Assembly (NCBI GenBank): GCA_044222005.1
Contig: JBGANY010000001.1
Span: 1-64,000, forward strand
Direction: 5' to 3'
DNA: 64,000 nt
Source of the DNA: Methylotenera_A sp044222005
GTDB taxonomy: Bacteria; Pseudomonadota; Gammaproteobacteria; Burkholderiales; Methylophilaceae
Shown here: one piece after another, positions 33,318-42,962 of the stretch
How positions within the stretch are numbered: position 1 is the first letter of the stretch
How the letters are laid out: every line of letters begins with the position of its first letter
Program-made: the position numbers and the translations under genes
The notes under the pieces: generated by a model
Databases searched by the model: none
The model's input: only the letters and a program-made list of their open reading frames with translations
Told to the model about the DNA's origin: nothing

Positions 33318-35622
33318 ATGAGGAGCTTGGCGCTAGGGTTTGTGTTCGGCGCCTGGTGGCTGCAACAACAAGCCGCTTTACCTGCCCTACAGACCGCTCT
33401 GGTGCTTGCTCCCAGCCTGCTGATTCTGTATGCGACAACTCGGTTTGCATTTCCTGCTCGAAAAATAGCCATTTTTTTGTTTGCGGCATTGTTTGGTTTT
33501 TTCTGGGCAGCCACGTTTGCGACTAACCGCTTAAGCGATGAGTTACCTAAGGACTGGGAGCAAAAAAGCATTGATTTAATTGGTGTGGTCGCTAGCTTGC
33601 CAGAAGTGACAGAGCGTGGCGAACGCTTTCAGTTTGATGTGGAAAAAGTGCTGACCAAGGGCGTGCGGGTTCCTGAACACATCTCGCTTAATTATTATCG
33701 TGAAGTTGAGTCGGAAAAGCCCGAAAACGCACCCAGCCATACTAACTACTTTCACGCAGGCGAGCGCTGGCAATTCACGGTGCGTTTAAAGCGCCCGCAC
33801 ACCACTTATAACCCGCACGGCTTTGATTTTGAAGCCTGGGCACTCACAGAAAACATTCGTGCAACAGGCACCGTCCGTAATAAAAGCGGTTATAAAAAGC
33901 TAAATGATTTTGTATGGCGACCCCGCTATTTAATTGAGCAAGCACGCGAGAAAATTGGTAACAGGATTACACAAGCGCTAGTCAATAAACCGTATGCAGG
34001 CGTGATTCGGGCGCTGGTGGTGGGCGACGACAGTCAGATTAGCCAAGCTGATTGGAACGTGTATTTGCGCACGGGCGTGAATCATTTGATGAGCATTTCC
34101 GGCTTGCATATCACCATGCTGGCGAGTTTGGCTTTTGCCATTGCTGCTTTTGTGTGGCGCCGATTTCCCGCTCTGGTCATGCGCATGCCGACGCGAAAAG
34201 CGGCTACGATTTTTGGGCTTGTTGTAGCCGTTTTATACGCGTTGCTGGCTGGCATGTCAGTGCCCACGCAGCGCACACTCTACATGCTGATTACTTTTGC
34301 TTTGGCTTTGTTGTTTGGCCGAAATTTAGCAATTTCACGTGCGCTGGTCATCGCTTTAATGGTGGTTGTCTTGCTGGATCCGTGGGCCGTTATTGCGCCA
34401 GGATTCTGGCTTTCTTTCTCGGCAGTGGCGTTGATTGCTTATGTTTCGGTGGGCAGATTAGCGGCGCAGCACTGGATAAATGAAGCCGTCAATACACAGT
34501 GGGCGATCACGCTTGGTTTGCTGCCGTTGCTGATCGTCATGTTCGGTCAGGTATCCATTGTTTCGCCGCTCGCCAACGCGTTTGCGATACCAGTCATCAG
34601 CTTGCTTGTAGTGCCTTCGGCTATTTTAGGCAGCTTGCTATCGCTTGATTTTATTTTGCATGCCTCACATTTTGTTTTAACCATTTGTATGCAGGGCTTG
34701 AATTGGTTTGCGAGTATGCCGATGGCGACATGGCAGCAAGCTGCGCCCCCGGTGTGGGCGCTGATACCAGCGATATTAGGCGTGTGCTGGCTGTTGTTGC
34801 CACGTGGGTTTCCACAGCGCCGGCTGGGCGTCGTGTTGTTGCTGCCATTATTTTTTGTCAGCCTGCCAAAACTGGCCGAAGGAGAGATGCAAGCCACGAT
34901 ATTGGATGTCGGCCAAGGCTTGGCCGTCGTGGTTAAAACTAAAAATCATACCTTGCTTTATGATGCAGGGCCTCGCTATTCTGCACAGAGTGATGCGGGC
35001 AGCAGAATTGTCATCCCATTTTTGCGCAGTGAAGGCGTTAAAAAACTGGATGGTTTTGTGATTAGTCATAATGATGTCGATCACAGCGGCGGCGCGGCTT
35101 CTGTGCTGGCGCAAGTGCCAGTGGCCTGGCTGGCAAGTTCGTTCGATTTGTCTGAAACGGGCAAGTCATCAAAGCAGATGAAATGTTTTGCAGGCCAGCA
35201 TTGGCGATGGGATGAAGTAGATTTTGAAGTGTTGTATCCAAATCTGGATAGCTATGAGGACGATAATCTTACTGACAACAACAGAAGTTGCGTCGTGAAA
35301 GTTCGCAGTCAGTTTGGTAGCCTGCTGGTGACTGGCGATATTGAAAAAGAAGCAGAATCCGCATTGCTGCAAGCCGCCATTCATGAATCGACTGGCCATG
35401 CGGCCTCTGACGGAGCCGACTTAAATGAAAACATGCTTAAGAGCGATGTGCTCATTGTGCCGCATCATGGCAGCAAAACATCATCGACACCCGAATTTTT
35501 AGCTGCGGTGGCTGCAAAACATGCAGATTGACTTTGCACGCAATAATGCCATAGAAATCAAGGCCTGGCGTCAAAGCCGTCCCAAATACTGGCACGATAG
35601 CTATGAGCAGAAATATGAATAA
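33318..35622 (+). pseudogene. comEC: ComEC/Rec2 DNA channel gene, broken near its 3' end
   Basis: ComEC carries single-stranded DNA through the inner membrane in natural transformation. The frame 33318-35531 encodes an N-terminal DUF4131 region, the multi-pass competence domain (MSISGLHITMLASLAFAIAAF) and the C-terminal metallo-beta-lactamase-like domain (DVGQGLAVVV, SHNDVDHSGGAA), but stops right after VPHHGSKTSSTPEFLAAVAAKHAD. The following bases in another frame read QIDFARNNAIEIKAWRQSRPKYWHD and stop at 35622, the ending expected of ComEC. About 35-45 residues normally between these points (with the GYRNRFGHP-type block) are absent, so a deletion of about 100-130 bases with frameshift at about 35519-35525 is inferred. 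The truncated product may lack nuclease-like function. Starts with ATG directly after an in-frame stop. Confidence 0.85.
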
Positions 35623-35709
35623 CACCTAAAATAAACAACGTGGAACTTGCCGAAATTCGCGCTTCAAGCTAAAGTAGCGGGAGTTTTTGAATACTTAAGG
35701 AGTATTGCT

Positions 35710-36315
35710 GTGTGGGAAATTATTCAGGCCGCCGGTTGGCCAATCTGGCCGCTGATCATCGCATCCGTTGTTGCACTTGCGATTATGGGCGAGCGTTTCT
35801 GGGCTTTGCGTTCTGAAGTAGTTGCACCTGCAAACTTGTTGCCGGAAGTGCAAAAGTGGCTGGGGCAGGGCGGCGTGACCAAAGAAACGCTGAACAAGCT
35901 TGAGCAGCATTCTATGTTGGGCCAAGTATTTGCGAGTGCATTATTTAATTCTAAAAACTCACGCGAAGTGACCAAGGAGGCGATCGAGGAAACCGGACGC
36001 GCGGTGGCGCATAAACTGGACCGCTATCTGCCTACATTAGGCACCATCGCTACAGTGGCGCCGTTATTGGGTCTGCTGGGCACGGTAATCGGCATGGTGG
36101 AACTGTTTGGTTCATTTACGACCAGCGGCCACGATGTCGCGCAATTTGCGCGCGGCATTTCGGTGGCGCTTTACAACACTGCTGCCGGTATTGTGGTGGC
36201 TGTTCCTGCCATGATCGCCTATCGTTATTTCCGCAGTAAAGTAGATGACTTATTGGTGGATATGGAGCAGCAGGCAATCAAGCTGGTTGAAATTTTGCAC
36301 GGTGAGAGAAAATAA
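35710..36315 (+). CDS. exbB: ExbB/TolQ/MotA family proton channel protein
   Basis: Inner-membrane subunit of a proton-driven motor that energises outer-membrane uptake or envelope processes together with ExbD. The protein has three membrane segments (WPLIIASVVALAIMGERF, then the pair around TVAPLLGLLGTVIGMVELF and GIVVAVPAMIAYRYF). The frame opens earlier (35647), but AAGGAG is 7 nt before GTG at 35710-35712, giving the family-like start MWEIIQAAGWPIWPLI (201 aa). No tonB gene lies nearby. It is 2 nt upstream of exbD. Confidence 0.93.
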   Translation: MWEIIQAAGWPIWPLIIASVVALAIMGERFWALRSEVVAPANLLPEVQKWLGQGGVTKETLNKLEQHSMLGQVFASALFNSKNSREVTKEAIEETGRAVAHKLDRYLPTLGTIATVAPLLGLLGTVIGMVELFGSFTTSGHDVAQFARGISVALYNTAAGIVVAVPAMIAYRYFRSKVDDLLVDMEQQAIKLVEILHGERK

Positions 36316-36317
36316 CC

Positions 36318-36740
36318 ATGAATTTTCAACGCGGCAGGCGTAACGAAGAGCTCGAGATGAATCTCGTGCCTTTGATTGACGTGTTACTGGTGATTATTAT
36401 TTTCCTGGTGGTGAGCGCGACCTTTTCACGGACCAGCGAACTGCAGATCAATTTGCCAACTGCAGAAGCGAATAGTCCTGTCGATAAGCCGCTTGTGATT
36501 ACGGTTGAAGTGGATGCGACAGGGCGCTATATGGTGAACGGCAATGAAGTCGCAGGCAAAGACGTGACAACTATTGCGAGTGCGCTTACCAAAGCCGCTG
36601 GTAATGGCAAGGAGCCTACAATCGTGATTAACGCAGATGCCAACGCTACGCATCAATCCGTCGTAAACGTGATGGAAGCTGCCCGTCAAGCCAGCTATAC
36701 GCATATCACTTTTGCGACTCAAATTGGCTCGGGTTCTTAA
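36318..36740 (+). CDS. exbD: ExbD/TolR family protein
   Basis: 140-residue partner of ExbB: basic N-terminus MNFQRGRRNEELEMNLVPLIDVLLVIIIFLVVSATF with the essential Asp in LVPLIDVLLV inside the single membrane helix, then a periplasmic domain. Together with the preceding gene it forms the stator unit. The position just before msbA and lpxK is common in betaproteobacteria. Confidence 0.95.
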   Translation: MNFQRGRRNEELEMNLVPLIDVLLVIIIFLVVSATFSRTSELQINLPTAEANSPVDKPLVITVEVDATGRYMVNGNEVAGKDVTTIASALTKAAGNGKEPTIVINADANATHQSVVNVMEAARQASYTHITFATQIGSGS

Positions 36741-36796
36741 CTGTCATTGATTACTTCTTATCTTAGTTCGACGTTTAGATTTGAATACTAAAATCC

Positions 36797-38551
36797 ATGT
36801 CGAAATCTTCACGCAATAAAGAAAAGCCGGTTCGCGTAGCAAACGCAAAAATATTGTATTTGCGATTGTTTCGCTATGCCTGGGCGCATAAAGTCTTTTT
36901 TCTCACCACAATTATTTCTACTGCCATACTTGCCGCAAGCAATACTGGCTTTTTGGCGCTTATTAAACAGGTGACGGATGAAGGTTTTGTGAAGCAATCT
37001 GCAGACAAGGCAATGATTCTGCCGCTTATGTTATTCGCATTAATGTCCTTGAGAGGACTTGCCGGCTTTGTGTCTATGTATAGCATGCGCGTGGTAGCCA
37101 GGCGCATTGTGGCGAAACTTAGAGCTGAAGCTTTTAACAAATTTATGCAACTTCCGGTGGGCTATTTTGATGCCAGCACGACGGGGGTGCTGGTTTCTAA
37201 GCTTACCTATGACGCAGAGCGGTTGGCAAACGTGTGTACGCGCTCGGCGCTGAATGTGATGCGCGATATACTCACTGTCATTGGCCTTGTGGCTTATATG
37301 CTTTATCTTGATTGGCGTCTTACCTTGGTATTTGCAATCATCACGCCGTTTATGGCACTCTATCTAAGAAAAATGACACCAAAATTGCATGCCAATGCAA
37401 AAAAAGTACAGTTGGGCATAGGTGAAATGACTAAAGTGGCAGAGGAGGCCATTTCTGGTCAGCGCATTGTGAAAATATTTGGTGCGCAAACGTATGAGGA
37501 CGAGCGTTTTTCTGCGGTTGTCGACAAAAATCGTCAGCTTGAATTGCGTTCCGCACGCATAGCAGGTTTGAATAGTTTAGTAGTAGAAGTGCTGGCTGCT
37601 TTAGCGTTAACCATGGTGGTTTATTATGCGCTGGGACGCTTTACTGTGGGCGAGTTTGCAGCTTTTATAGGTGCGCTACTCATGTTGATTAGCCCAATTA
37701 AACATATTACCGCTGCGACTGAGGATTTTCAAATTGGATTAGCGGCTGCGCAAAGTGTTTTTGAGGTGATAGACAGCCCGGCTGAAGTGAGTGATGGAGA
37801 GAAAACTATCCAGCGTGTTCGTGGCGAAATTGAATTTAGAAATGTGAGCTTGCGCTATGATAACGCCAAAAAACCTGCTTTGAATAATTTAAGTTTCACC
37901 ATACAGCCAAGCGAAAAGCTGGCGCTGGTAGGGCGATCGGGCGGCGGGAAAACCACCTTGGTCAATTTGCTGCCGCGCTTTTATGAGTTGCAACAGGGCT
38001 TGATACTCCTCGACGGCATAGACATTCGTTCTTTAGAACTAAAAAATCTGCGCAGCCAGTTTTCGCTGGTGAGCCAGGATATTATTTTGTTTAACGATAC
38101 CGTATTTAACAATATTGCTTATGGTGCGCTCAGAAACGCAAGCGAAGCCGAGGTGATTGAAGCCGCTAAAGCAGCGCATGCGTGGGAGTTCATTCAGCAA
38201 TTGCCTAATGGCTTACAAAATGAAATTGGCGATAGAGGCGTGCGGCTGTCTGGCGGGCAGCGCCAGCGCATTGCTATTGCGCGTGCGATTCTTAAAAATG
38301 CACCTATTCTGTTGTTAGATGAGGCTACCAGCGCGCTGGATACCGAATCTGAGCAGCATGTGCAGGCGGCGTTGGATACGCTGATGCAAAACCGCACTTC
38401 GATTGTGATTGCGCATCGCTTAAGCACGATTGAAAATGCCGACCGGATATTGGTGATGAGTCATGGTGAGATCGTTGAATCTGGCACGCATCAACAACTA
38501 CTGGCGCTCAATGGCCATTACACGAAGCTTTATCAAAAAGAGCTGGAATAA
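36797..38551 (+). CDS. msbA: Lipid A export ABC transporter MsbA
   Basis: Flips lipid A-core across the inner membrane. The 584-residue half-transporter has six membrane helices in the first 320 residues, then the nucleotide-binding domain: Walker A GRSGGGKTTLVNLLPRF, Q-loop SLVSQDIILFNDTV, signature LSGGQRQRIAIARAIL, Walker B ILLLDEATSALD and H-loop AHRLST. lpxK follows after 12 nt. Confidence 0.96.
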   Translation: MSKSSRNKEKPVRVANAKILYLRLFRYAWAHKVFFLTTIISTAILAASNTGFLALIKQVTDEGFVKQSADKAMILPLMLFALMSLRGLAGFVSMYSMRVVARRIVAKLRAEAFNKFMQLPVGYFDASTTGVLVSKLTYDAERLANVCTRSALNVMRDILTVIGLVAYMLYLDWRLTLVFAIITPFMALYLRKMTPKLHANAKKVQLGIGEMTKVAEEAISGQRIVKIFGAQTYEDERFSAVVDKNRQLELRSARIAGLNSLVVEVLAALALTMVVYYALGRFTVGEFAAFIGALLMLISPIKHITAATEDFQIGLAAAQSVFEVIDSPAEVSDGEKTIQRVRGEIEFRNVSLRYDNAKKPALNNLSFTIQPSEKLALVGRSGGGKTTLVNLLPRFYELQQGLILLDGIDIRSLELKNLRSQFSLVSQDIILFNDTVFNNIAYGALRNASEAEVIEAAKAAHAWEFIQQLPNGLQNEIGDRGVRLSGGQRQRIAIARAILKNAPILLLDEATSALDTESEQHVQAALDTLMQNRTSIVIAHRLSTIENADRILVMSHGEIVESGTHQQLLALNGHYTKLYQKELE

Positions 38552-38563
38552 GCTTTTTCGATT

Positions 38564-39571
38564 GTGAAAAGTTTTACGCAAGAATTTATTCACAACGCCT
38601 GGCGGCAAAAGGGTGCGTTTTTTTATCTTGTGTTGGTTCCCTTATCTTGGCTGTTTGCTGCGATTACGGCATTCAGGCGTTGGGTATACCAGCTTGGCGT
38701 CCTCAAGTCATACGCACTTCCAGTGCCTGTGATCGTGGTGGGCAATATCAATGTGGGCGGCAGCGGCAAAACTCCGGTGGTGATTTGGCTGGCTGGGCAA
38801 CTCAAGCAACATGGCTTTAAGCCGGCGGTGATCAGCCGTGGTTACGGCGGTAGCGTGAGTTCGGCTACAAACGTGAATACCAACAGCCAGGCCAATGTTG
38901 TCGGTGATGAGCCCATTTTAATTGTAAACCGTGCTCAATGTCCCGTGTGGGTGGGGACTGATCGTGTACAAGTCGCTACTGAGCTTTTAAAAGCGCACCC
39001 CGAATGCAACGTGATTATCAGTGATGACGGCTTGCAGCATTATCGCTTGAAGCGCGATATCGAGATTGCAGTAGTAGATGCAGACAGCAGAGAGAAGGAT
39101 GCGCGGCTATTGCCGGCTGGCCGCTTACGAGAGCCGCTTGAGCGTCTAAATACGGTAGATGCAGTTGTCAGTAACGGACAAAACAGCACACATGAAAACG
39201 TTGATTCTGTGTATCAAATGCAGTTGGTCGGCCAGCAGTTCTATAATCTGGCGGATTCAAACATGACGGCAACCGCAACTGATTTTAAGCAAAAAAGTGT
39301 TAAGGCTTTGGCTGGAATCGGCAAGCCGGAACGTTTTTTTGAGCATTTACGCAAGCTGGGGCTCACATTCACAGGCGTGAGTTTTGATGATCATCATGCG
39401 TTTACTGCGCAAGATCTGGCAAAAATTGATTGCGATGCACTGATCATGACTGAAAAAGATGCCGTAAAATGTAAGCCATTCGCGCAGCCCCATTATTGGG
39501 TATTGCCCGTCGAGGCGCAGATTGACACGCAACTGATGACGTTGATTCTAAATAAATTGGTAAGAAGGTAG
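38564..39571 (+). CDS. lpxK: Tetraacyldisaccharide 4'-kinase
   Basis: Phosphorylates the lipid A precursor at the 4' position, sixth step of the Raetz pathway. The 335-residue protein has an N-terminal membrane anchor (FFYLVLVPLSWLFAAITAF), Walker A VGNINVGGSGKTPVV (about 59-73), and DDGLQHYRLKRDIEIAVVDA. It starts with GTG at 38564. In order msbA-lpxK-Trm112-kdsB. Confidence 0.96.
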   Translation: MKSFTQEFIHNAWRQKGAFFYLVLVPLSWLFAAITAFRRWVYQLGVLKSYALPVPVIVVGNINVGGSGKTPVVIWLAGQLKQHGFKPAVISRGYGGSVSSATNVNTNSQANVVGDEPILIVNRAQCPVWVGTDRVQVATELLKAHPECNVIISDDGLQHYRLKRDIEIAVVDADSREKDARLLPAGRLREPLERLNTVDAVVSNGQNSTHENVDSVYQMQLVGQQFYNLADSNMTATATDFKQKSVKALAGIGKPERFFEHLRKLGLTFTGVSFDDHHAFTAQDLAKIDCDALIMTEKDAVKCKPFAQPHYWVLPVEAQIDTQLMTLILNKLVRR

Positions 39572-39578
39572 AGTTATT

Positions 39579-39761
39579 ATGGACGCAAAATTACTGCAGA
39601 TTCTGGTATGCCCGGTCACAAAAGGGCCGCTGATCTATGACAAGAAAAATAACGAGCTGATTTCAAAATCAGCGCGATTAGCCTATCCTATACGCGATGG
39701 CATCCCTGTCATGCTGGAAGAAGAAGCGCGCAAATTAGGTCCAGATGAGAAAGTCGACTAA
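39579..39761 (+). CDS. Trm112 family small protein
   Basis: A 60-residue protein of the Trm112/YcaR family: MDAKLLQILVCPVTKGPLIYD, then LAYPIRDGIPVML. Only the first Cys of the zinc-type CPxC is present (CPVTKG). In many Proteobacteria it sits between lpxK and kdsB, as here. Its stop overlaps the kdsB ATG as TAATG. Its molecular role in bacteria is unclear. Confidence 0.93.
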   Translation: MDAKLLQILVCPVTKGPLIYDKKNNELISKSARLAYPIRDGIPVMLEEEARKLGPDEKVD

Positions 39762-40501
39762 TGGCGTTTAAGGTCGTTATTCCTGCACGTTATGCCAGCA
39801 CGCGCCTGCCGGGTAAGCCCTTATTAGACATAGCCGGCAAGCCAATGGTAGTGCGGGTTGCAGAGCAGGCTGCCAAAAGTGGTGCAAGTGAAATTATTAT
39901 TGCCACAGACTTTGAAAGAATCGTTTCTGTGGCGCAAGCGCATCATCTAAAAGCAGTGATGACGCACATAGACCATGCCTCCGGCACCGATAGAATCGCC
40001 GAAGTGGCACAAAAGTTTGGTTGGCCAGATGATGAAATCGTGGTGAATGTGCAGGGCGATGAGCCGCTGATTGATCCTGAGCTGATTAAAGAAGTCGCCC
40101 AGCATCTGGCAAACAGCAAGGATGCAGTGATGGCGACCGCCTGTCACCCAATCCATGATGAAGCCAGTTTGTTAAATCCAAACATCGTTAAAGTGGTAAT
40201 GGATACAAATGGAAATGCGCTGTATTTTAGCCGCGCGCCGATACCATATCCGCGTGACGATGTTTATAAACGGCATATTCAGGCCCATCGCCACATTGGT
40301 ATTTATGCGTACCGTGTGGGCTTTCTCAAGCAATACGCACAACTGGCGGTGACAGAACTAGAAAAAATCGAGAGTCTGGAGCAACTGCGGGTGCTTTACC
40401 ATGGCTATAAAATTGGCGTGACCGTCACGCAAAATGCGCCTGCAAGCGGCGTGGATACGCAAGAAGATCTGGATTTCGTGCGAAGTGTTTTCACTGGTTA
40501 A
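39761..40501 (+). CDS. kdsB: 3-deoxy-manno-octulosonate cytidylyltransferase
   Basis: Activates Kdo as CMP-Kdo for lipopolysaccharide inner core synthesis. The 246-residue protein has the nucleotide-binding start FKVVIPARYASTRLPGKPLLDI, GTDRIAEVA, NVQGDEPLIDP and the HIGIYAYRVGFL block. It ends the lolC-to-kdsB envelope run. Its stop shares TTAA with the stop of the convergent DMT-like gene. Confidence 0.97.
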   Translation: MAFKVVIPARYASTRLPGKPLLDIAGKPMVVRVAEQAAKSGASEIIIATDFERIVSVAQAHHLKAVMTHIDHASGTDRIAEVAQKFGWPDDEIVVNVQGDEPLIDPELIKEVAQHLANSKDAVMATACHPIHDEASLLNPNIVKVVMDTNGNALYFSRAPIPYPRDDVYKRHIQAHRHIGIYAYRVGFLKQYAQLAVTELEKIESLEQLRVLYHGYKIGVTVTQNAPASGVDTQEDLDFVRSVFTG

Positions 40502-40845
40502 ACTGACGACCTGAACATAAAATATACCGCGCCCAGCAGGCACAAACCCGCCCACAAAAAATCCAGTTTAAGTGGCTGCTGCATATAAAAAATTGCAAAC
40601 GGTATAAAAACGCTTAAGGTAATCACCTCTTGCAACATTTTAAGTTGGCCAAGCGACAGCACAGTAAAGCCGATGCGGTTGGCGGGCACCTGAAATAGAT
40701 ACTCCATCAAGGCAATGCCCCAGCTGATTAGCGCGGCAATAATCCAGGGTTTGTTGCTCAGGTTTTTAAGATGCGCGTACCAGGCAAACGTCATGAAAAC
40801 GTTGGAAACAGTTAAAAGTATGATGGTTTTTAAGATGGTTGGCAC
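40498..40845 (-). CDS. DUF486/DMT-like small membrane protein
   Basis: A four-helix inner-membrane protein (about 115 aa) with ILLTVSNVFMTFAWYAHLK, ISWGIALMEYLFQVPANRIG and FLWAGLCLLGAVYFMFR, the DUF486 pattern related to drug/metabolite transporter halves. No substrate is known. The frame extends to TTG at 40863; GTG at 40843-40845 is closer to the family start. Neither has a clear ribosome site. It converges with kdsB with a four-base overlap. Confidence 0.85.
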   Translation of the reverse strand: MPTILKTIILLTVSNVFMTFAWYAHLKNLSNKPWIIAALISWGIALMEYLFQVPANRIGFTVLSLGQLKMLQEVITLSVFIPFAIFYMQQPLKLDFLWAGLCLLGAVYFMFRSSV

Positions 40846-40947
40846 GATTTTAATGCCCGTCAAATCAAGTTGGTACTAGGCGCATGCCAAAGACAGTACG
40901 TATTTGTACGACAATGCCATGCAACAACGTAGATGTTTGATATTAAC

Positions 40948-41286
40948 CTAAACGGCGGATTCGCCTGTTTCGCCTGTTCTAATGCGCACCACTTGTTCCA
41001 CCGCGCTCACAAAAATCTTGCCATCGCCGATTTTACCTGTATGCGCAGCTTTGATAATGGCTTCCATGGCAGCTTCTACCATGTCGTCCGCCACAACCAG
41101 TTCCAGCTTGATTTTTGGCAAAAAATCCACCACATACTCAGCGCCACGGTATAACTCTGTGTGGCCTTTTTGGCGGCCAAAACCTTTAACTTCAGTCACT
41201 GTTAGTCCCATTACGCCAATTTCAGAGAGTGATTCACGTACTTCGTCTAATTTAAATGGTTTAATCACCGCTTCAATTTTTTTCAT
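40948..41286 (-). CDS. glnK: P-II nitrogen regulatory protein GlnK/GlnB
   Basis: Trimeric sensor of 2-oxoglutarate, ATP/ADP and glutamine status. The 112-residue protein has the T-loop GFGRQKGHTELYRGAEYVVD with the uridylylation Tyr51, and the B- and C-loop residues TGKIGDGKIFV and VRIRTGE. AGGAG precedes the ATG. It lies 50 nt downstream of nadE, a pairing in which P-II proteins are thought to control NAD synthetase. Confidence 0.96.
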   Translation of the reverse strand: MKKIEAVIKPFKLDEVRESLSEIGVMGLTVTEVKGFGRQKGHTELYRGAEYVVDFLPKIKLELVVADDMVEAAMEAIIKAAHTGKIGDGKIFVSAVEQVVRIRTGETGESAV

Positions 41287-41336
41287 GCTGGCTCCTAATA
41301 GGTTCTTGATGCTGAATTTTACTGATTAAATTTTTA

Positions 41337-42938
41337 CTAATCAAATTTTAACTTGCAAGTAATGGGGTAACGCCTGTCTTTGCCAAATCCTCTTTCCGTA
41401 ATTCTAACGCCAACTGGCGCCTGGCGGCGTTTATATTCATTTTTGTCAATCAAATTGGTGACGCGATTCACATCTTTTTCGTCAAAGCCTTGCTGGATAA
41501 TCGCCTGGCGGCTCATGTCTTCTTCCACATACGCATGCACAATGGCATCTAGAATTTCGTAAGGCGGCAAGCTGTCCTGATCGGTTTGGTTCGCGCGTAA
41601 CTCGGCGCTTGGCGCGCGCGTGATGATGCGTTCCGGGATGACTTTTGAAAGGCTATTGCGGTATTTGGCCAGCTTATATACCAATGTTTTCGGAACGTCT
41701 TTCAGTAGTGAGAAGCCGCCCGCCATATCGCCATAAAGCGTGCTGTAGCCTACGGCCATCTCCGATTTGTTGCCGGTGGTGAGCACAATGCTGCCGAATT
41801 TGTTCGAGAGCGCCATGAGTATCATGCCGCGGATGCGTGCCTGCAGGTTTTCTTCGGTGGTGTCAAAAGGCAAGCCTTCAAACTCGGTGGAAAGCGCAGT
41901 TCTGAAATGCTCAAAAAGTGTGACGATAGGGATTAAGCTATATTTCACGCCCACCAGATTCGCCATTTCAACTGCGTCATCCACGCTCATGCTGGCGGTA
42001 AATTCGGATGACATCATGACTACTTTTACGCGCTCAGCGCCTAGCGCATCGATAGCGATTGCGAGTGTCAATGCTGAATCAATGCCGCCCGACAAACCCA
42101 GTACAACGCTGGGGAAGCCATTTTTATTCACATAGTCTGCCAGGCCCAATTTAAGCGCGTTATAGACCGATGCTTCCAGACTCAGTTTGGGAGCGATGTC
42201 AGCATTAACGGGCTGGTGGTTGATGATTTCTACAAAACTTAAAGCTTCAATAAACGAAGGCAATTGCTGTGTGACAGCGCCCTTGTTATTTAGCACAAAT
42301 GAAGCGCCATCAAACACCAGCTCGTCTTGTCCGCCGACCAGGTTGGTATAAATAACCGGCAAACCAGTTTCCCTTGCGCGTTCGGCAATCACTTCATAAC
42401 GCGTTTCCAGCTTATCCATGTGGTAAGGCGATGCGTTGAGCGAGAGCAAAAATTCCGCACCGGCTTGCTTGGTTTTTTGCGCAGGCACCGCTTCCCAGCC
42501 ATCGGCACAGATCATGACGCCGAATTTCGTACCGCCATGCGAAAAAACCAGCGGCGTATCGCCGGCCTCAAAATAGCGCTCTTCATCAAACACGCTGTAA
42601 TTGGGCAGAATTTGCTTGTGATATGTGGCAAGTATTTTGCCATTTTCTATGACAGATGCGGCATTGAATAGCTTGCCATTTTGCAGGTGAGGATGACCAA
42701 TGAGCAGCGTGATGGCAGGTAGAGATTGGCATATACGCTTAAGCGCACTTTCGCAGGCGGCGTTAAAGTCATCGCGAAATAATAAGTCTTCGGGTGGGTA
42801 ACCGCATAGCGCCAGCTCCGGCGTGATGAGCAGGCTTGCACCGCCTTGTTGTGCACGCTTTGCAAAATCGTGGATTTTATTGGCGTTGCCAGCAATATCA
42901 CCAACAATGCAGTTCATCTGTGCCAGCGCGATTTTCAT
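41337..42938 (-). CDS. nadE: Glutamine-dependent NAD+ synthetase
   Basis: Converts deamido-NAD to NAD using glutamine nitrogen. The 533-residue protein fuses an N-terminal nitrilase-type glutaminase (catalytic Glu in ITPELALCGYP, Lys in YHKQILPNYSVFDE, Cys in GVMICADGWE) to a C-terminal ATP-pyrophosphatase synthetase (GLSGGIDSALTLAIA). It lies between the ankyrin gene and glnK in the leftward sucC-sucD-ank-nadE-glnK run. Confidence 0.97.
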   Translation of the reverse strand: MKIALAQMNCIVGDIAGNANKIHDFAKRAQQGGASLLITPELALCGYPPEDLLFRDDFNAACESALKRICQSLPAITLLIGHPHLQNGKLFNAASVIENGKILATYHKQILPNYSVFDEERYFEAGDTPLVFSHGGTKFGVMICADGWEAVPAQKTKQAGAEFLLSLNASPYHMDKLETRYEVIAERARETGLPVIYTNLVGGQDELVFDGASFVLNNKGAVTQQLPSFIEALSFVEIINHQPVNADIAPKLSLEASVYNALKLGLADYVNKNGFPSVVLGLSGGIDSALTLAIAIDALGAERVKVVMMSSEFTASMSVDDAVEMANLVGVKYSLIPIVTLFEHFRTALSTEFEGLPFDTTEENLQARIRGMILMALSNKFGSIVLTTGNKSEMAVGYSTLYGDMAGGFSLLKDVPKTLVYKLAKYRNSLSKVIPERIITRAPSAELRANQTDQDSLPPYEILDAIVHAYVEEDMSRQAIIQQGFDEKDVNRVTNLIDKNEYKRRQAPVGVRITERGFGKDRRYPITCKLKFD

Positions 42939-42962
42939 GGTTTAATTATTGGTGTGCAGTAG

